Positions 60,858 to 64,000 of a stretch of 64,000 nt of DNA are shown piece by piece. The stretch is from Micromonospora citrea (lineage in GTDB: Bacteria > Actinomycetota > Actinomycetes > Mycobacteriales > Micromonosporaceae), in the NCBI RefSeq assembly GCF_900090315.1, contig NZ_FMHZ01000002.1, forward strand, positions 6,604,501 through 6,668,500, in the 5' to 3' direction. Below the pieces are notes generated by a model. The model was not told where the DNA came from and made no database searches. It saw only the letters and a list, made by a program, of their open reading frames with translations. The position numbers and the translations under genes are program-made. Every line of letters begins with the position of its first letter. Positions within the stretch are counted from its first letter, which is position 1.

Positions 60858-63181
60858 GCGAGCGTCAGCGAGTGCACCACCGGATCCCGCTCGGCGACAC
60901 CGGCTGGTCGGTGTGGCGCGACGTCGTCCTGCGTACCGCCGGCTTCCCGGCGGCCGGGCTGGCCGCCTTCGCCGCGCCCGACGCGGCGGCGGCCGCCGAC
61001 GCCGTGCTCGCCGGTGAGGACGCCGCCGAGCTGTTCGACAAGACCTTCGCGGTGGCACTGGCCGACGGCTCCGCCCAGGCCAACGAGATCGCCGCCGATC
61101 CGCTGCTGCGCGAGGCGGTCACCTGGCAGAACCCGGAGATGCTGATCGCGCTGGACGGCCTGCTGCGCACCGACCCGACGGTGCGCAACGTCCGGCGACG
61201 CAAGCGTGAGCTGAGCCTGCTGCGCTACTGGCAGCGCTACTGCGGCAAGGCCGAGACGATCGGCTTCTTCGGCCCGGTCTGCTGGGGCCGGCTCGACCCC
61301 GACGAGCCCGCCACCCGGCTGCGCCCCGGGCCGGCGCTGGTGTCCCGGCGCGAGGTCCACTTCGAGGCGTGGGCGCTGATCGCGTACGCCGACCGGCTCG
61401 CCGACGACCTGGCGGTGCGGCGCTGGTGGGCGCCGGCGCTGCCGCCGCACCTGAGCCTGTCCGACCGGCTGGTCACCCGGCCGCTGCTGCCACCGACCGA
61501 GCTGACCGCCGTGGAGGCCCGGCTGCTGGCCGCCTGCGACGGACGCACCCCCGCGGTGACGCTGGTGGAGCGGCTGCTGGCCGGCGGGGAGACCGGGCTG
61601 CGCAGCGCCGACGACGCCTACCTGCTGCTCGACCGGCTGGTCGACCGGAACCTGCTGACCTGGGACGCCGGCCTGCCCGTCAGCCCCGAGGCCGAGCGGG
61701 TGCTCGCCGAGCGCATCGACGCCATCGGCGACGCGCCGGTCCGCGCCGAGGCGGCGGCCGCCTTCGACCGGCTGCGCGCGGCGCGCGACGCGGTGGCCGC
61801 GGCGGCCGGCGACCCGGACCGGCTCGGCGCCGCCCTCGCCGCGCTGAACGCCGAGTTCACCGCCGTCACCGGCCGGCCCGCCACCCGCCAGGCCGGGCAG
61901 ATGTACGCCGGCCGCACGGTGCTCTACGAGGAGACCGCCCGCGACCTGGACTGCACGGTCGGCTCCCGGGTGCTGGACGCGCTGGCCGAGCCGCTGGCGA
62001 TCGTGCTGACGGCCGCGCGGTGGCTGACCGCCGAGGTCGGCGCCGCCGGCGAACGGCTCTTCGCGGAACTGCACGCCGAGCTGCGCGGCGACGGGCCGGT
62101 GCGGCTGGCCGACGTGTGGGCCCTGGCCCAGGGGCTGCTGCTCGCCCCGGACGGCCCGATCGCCCGGGCCGGCGCCGGGCTCACGACCCGCTGGGCGGAG
62201 CTGATCGGCCTGGACTCGGTGGCCCCCGGGCAGACCGAGCTGCGGCTGCGCGGTGCCGACCTGGCCGAGCGGGCCCGCGTCCTGTTCGCCGCCGACCGCC
62301 CCGGCTGGCCGTCGGCCCGCATCCACAGCCCCGACGTGCAGATCGCCGCCGCCGGGCTGGACGCGCTCAACCGGGGCGACTTCCTGCTCGTCCTCGGCGA
62401 GCTGCACCCGGCGTACGTGCCGTTCGACAGCGCGGTGCTTACCCCGTTCCACCCCGACCAGGCGGCGCTGCGGGCGGCGCTGGACGCGGAGCTCGGCCCG
62501 GCCCGGACCCGGGTGCTCTACCCGGAGAGCTTCCCGCGCACGACCACCCGCATGACGTACGCCCTCAACGGGCCCCGGGACCGCCAGTTCGGCATCGACA
62601 CGGCACGGGGTGCCGACGTCGACCGGCTGGTCCGCGCCACCGAGGCGCGGGTGGAGCACGACGGCGACCAGTGGCTGGCGGTGCTGCCCGACGGCACCCG
62701 CTGGCCGCTGATGGAGATCTTCGCGAACCTGCTCGGCGCGTTGCTGCTGGACAGCTTCAAGCTCCTCGCGCCGGCGGCGCACACGCCCCGGATCTCCATC
62801 GACCGGCTGGTCGTGGCCCGGCGGACGTGGCGGACGACGGTGGCGGAGACCGGCCTGGCCGGCGTCACCGGCGAGGCCGAGCGGTTCCTCGCCGTGCGCC
62901 GGTGGCGGGCGCGTCTCGGGCTGCCCGAGCGGGTGTTCGTCAAGGTGGGCACCGAGATCAAGCCCTGCTACGCCGATCTCACCGCCCCGCTGCACGCCCA
63001 GTCCCTCTGCGCCATGGTCGACGCCGCCGCGAAGAGCGGCGCCGACGTCACCGTGACGGTGAGCGAGCTGCTGCCGGACCCGGCGGACGCCTGGGTGACC
63101 GACGAGCGGGGGCGCGGCTACGTCAGCGAGCTGCGGATGCAGATCACCGATCCAGTGAGCTACCGGGGAGAGAACGGGTGA
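60854..63181 (+). CDS. Free-standing LanB-type (lantibiotic dehydratase/PEARL-like) protein
   Basis: A 775-residue LanB-like protein, a clear paralogue of the LanB part of the preceding fusion: both begin GDTGWSVWRD, and share RYWQRYCGK-ET-GFFGP, AGQMYAGRT, TWRTTV and GTE-KPC. It too lacks the elimination domain. LanB glutamylation domains use Glu-tRNA; PEARL homologues add amino acids from aminoacyl-tRNA to peptide ends. It may do so on a carrier-bound intermediate or a small peptide. ATG overlaps the fusion stop. Confidence 0.85.
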   Translation: MSERQRVHHRIPLGDTGWSVWRDVVLRTAGFPAAGLAAFAAPDAAAAADAVLAGEDAAELFDKTFAVALADGSAQANEIAADPLLREAVTWQNPEMLIALDGLLRTDPTVRNVRRRKRELSLLRYWQRYCGKAETIGFFGPVCWGRLDPDEPATRLRPGPALVSRREVHFEAWALIAYADRLADDLAVRRWWAPALPPHLSLSDRLVTRPLLPPTELTAVEARLLAACDGRTPAVTLVERLLAGGETGLRSADDAYLLLDRLVDRNLLTWDAGLPVSPEAERVLAERIDAIGDAPVRAEAAAAFDRLRAARDAVAAAAGDPDRLGAALAALNAEFTAVTGRPATRQAGQMYAGRTVLYEETARDLDCTVGSRVLDALAEPLAIVLTAARWLTAEVGAAGERLFAELHAELRGDGPVRLADVWALAQGLLLAPDGPIARAGAGLTTRWAELIGLDSVAPGQTELRLRGADLAERARVLFAADRPGWPSARIHSPDVQIAAAGLDALNRGDFLLVLGELHPAYVPFDSAVLTPFHPDQAALRAALDAELGPARTRVLYPESFPRTTTRMTYALNGPRDRQFGIDTARGADVDRLVRATEARVEHDGDQWLAVLPDGTRWPLMEIFANLLGALLLDSFKLLAPAAHTPRISIDRLVVARRTWRTTVAETGLAGVTGEAERFLAVRRWRARLGLPERVFVKVGTEIKPCYADLTAPLHAQSLCAMVDAAAKSGADVTVTVSELLPDPADAWVTDERGRGYVSELRMQITDPVSYRGENG

Positions 63182-64000
63182 CCGACATCCTGTCCATCAG
63201 CGCCGTCCACGGGGAGACCCTGCCGTGGCCGGACGCGACCCTGGCCGAGCTGATCGCCGCCCAGGCCGCCCGGACCCCGGACGCGGTCGCCGTGCGCCAG
63301 TGGGACACGCGCCTGACCTACGCGGAGCTGCTGGGGCGGGCGGCCGGGGTGGCCGCGGCGCTGCGCGACCGCGGCGTCGGCCGGCAGAGCCGGGTCGGCG
63401 TCTGCGGGGCCCGCAACCCCGACCTCGTGGCGACCGTGCTCGGCGTGCTGCTCGCCGGCGGCTGCTACGTGCCGCTCGAGCCGGGCGGCCCCCGCCGGCG
63501 GCTGCGGGAGATCGCCGCCGACGCGGGGGTGTCCGTGGTGGTCGGCGACGCCGCCGTGGCAGAGTTCGGCGACGTGCCGGGCGTCGAGGCGCTCGGCCTG
63601 CCCGGGCCGGCGCCGCTGGCCGCCTGCCCCGCCCGCCCCGGCGACCCCGCGTACGTCCTGTTCACCTCGGGCTCCACCGGCCGGCCCAAGGGGGTGCTCA
63701 CCACCCACCGCAACGTGGTCGAGTTCGTCACCGGCTGCGCCGCGATGACCGGCGCGGACGCGGGCGTGCGCAGCCTCGGCATCGCCTCGCTCGGCTTCGA
63801 CGCGGCCACCATGGACCTCTTCGTCCCGCTGCTGCTCGGCGGCGCCGTCCAGCTCCTCGGCGCCGACGACCGGGCCGACCCCGTCCGGCTGGCCCGGTTC
63901 ATCGCCGCGCACGAGGTGAACTGGGGCTTCATCACCCCGACCGTGCTGTCCGTGCTCGACCCGGCCGAGCTGCCGGCCTGGCGGGTCGTGCTCTGCGGCG
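63178..64000 (+). CDS. NRPS adenylation domain protein, 5' part
   Basis: Open to the window end (274 codons seen). GTG at 63178 overlaps the LanB-like stop (GTGA). The protein begins almost at once with an adenylation domain: A1 LTYAELLGRAA, A2 LLAGGCYVPLEPG, A3 YVLFTSGSTGRPKGV and a pocket region LGFDAATMDLFVP. There is no condensation domain before it, so loading, or a partner that supplies bond formation in trans, is likely. Confidence 0.9.
   Translation, partial: MTDILSISAVHGETLPWPDATLAELIAAQAARTPDAVAVRQWDTRLTYAELLGRAAGVAAALRDRGVGRQSRVGVCGARNPDLVATVLGVLLAGGCYVPLEPGGPRRRLREIAADAGVSVVVGDAAVAEFGDVPGVEALGLPGPAPLAACPARPGDPAYVLFTSGSTGRPKGVLTTHRNVVEFVTGCAAMTGADAGVRSLGIASLGFDAATMDLFVPLLLGGAVQLLGADDRADPVRLARFIAAHEVNWGFITPTVLSVLDPAELPAWRVVLCG

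Noticed and set aside
1..64000. tRNA and rRNA genes, transposases and phage genes
   Set aside because: I looked for them on both strands and found no convincing tRNA structure, rRNA stretch, transposase or integrase.

Overview
The window is high-GC DNA with the gene style of an actinomycete, most likely a Micromonospora relative. GTG and TTG starts are common, ATGA/GTGA overlaps are frequent, and there is a mycobacterial-type pknG locus, an EccB protein, a DesA3-type desaturase and a large assembly-line cluster. I found no tRNA, rRNA, transposase or CRISPR array. All calls come from reading the sequence; no database search was run.

Layout. 1-1160: the end of a drug-type ABC exporter. 1420-3115: a DUF5988-type small protein, a VOC protein and a Tat-secreted protein, separated by a strong hairpin. 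3299-12095 (minus strand): a six-gene operon that reads glnX, glnH, coiled-coil protein, pknG, VWA protein and NACHT-like NTPase, i.e. an amino-acid-sensing kinase module with two extra partners. 12331-15901: a PucR regulator divergent from a ferredoxin-reductase/fatty-acid desaturase pair. 15943-17331: an alanine-rich leader peptide, a terminator-like hairpin and a truncated alanyl-tRNA synthetase. 17566-21529: an acyl-CoA dehydrogenase, a small protein and a fatty-acyl-CoA ligase. 21638-25370: a GT87 glycosyltransferase, a small membrane protein, a spermidine-synthase-like protein and a zinc alcohol dehydrogenase, closed by a 25-bp perfect hairpin. 25491-29016: a secreted cysteine-rich protein and a two-component system with one true and one degenerate kinase.

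29211-37664: enzymes and regulators (imine-reductase-like protein, GlxA-type regulator, an operon with a paired SMR efflux pump, flavin reductase, DHFR-like protein, DUF4287, EccB). 37750-38355: a methyltransferase. 38672-45276: a sugar locus with two divergent arms (binding protein and two permeases; dehydrogenase, isomerase and GH63-like glycosidase), without its own ATPase. 45295-53385: an arsenic-resistance island with ArsC, Acr3, an ArsR-ArsC fusion, three further ArsR repressors, ArsN, two flavoprotein monooxygenases and an MFS pump. A DUF2267 protein follows.

54093 to the window end: the start of a biosynthetic cluster. A 19-codon ORF is followed by an adenylation/carrier/ketosynthase protein whose acyltransferase appears to have been deleted, then a fusion of a type II thioesterase with a LanB-type (aminoacyl-tRNA-dependent) dehydratase domain, a second free-standing LanB-like protein, and the start of an NRPS that begins directly with an adenylation domain. 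Four of these genes overlap by 4 bases. The combination of carrier-protein chemistry with two LanB-like enzymes that lack the elimination domain is the strongest candidate here for an undescribed system.
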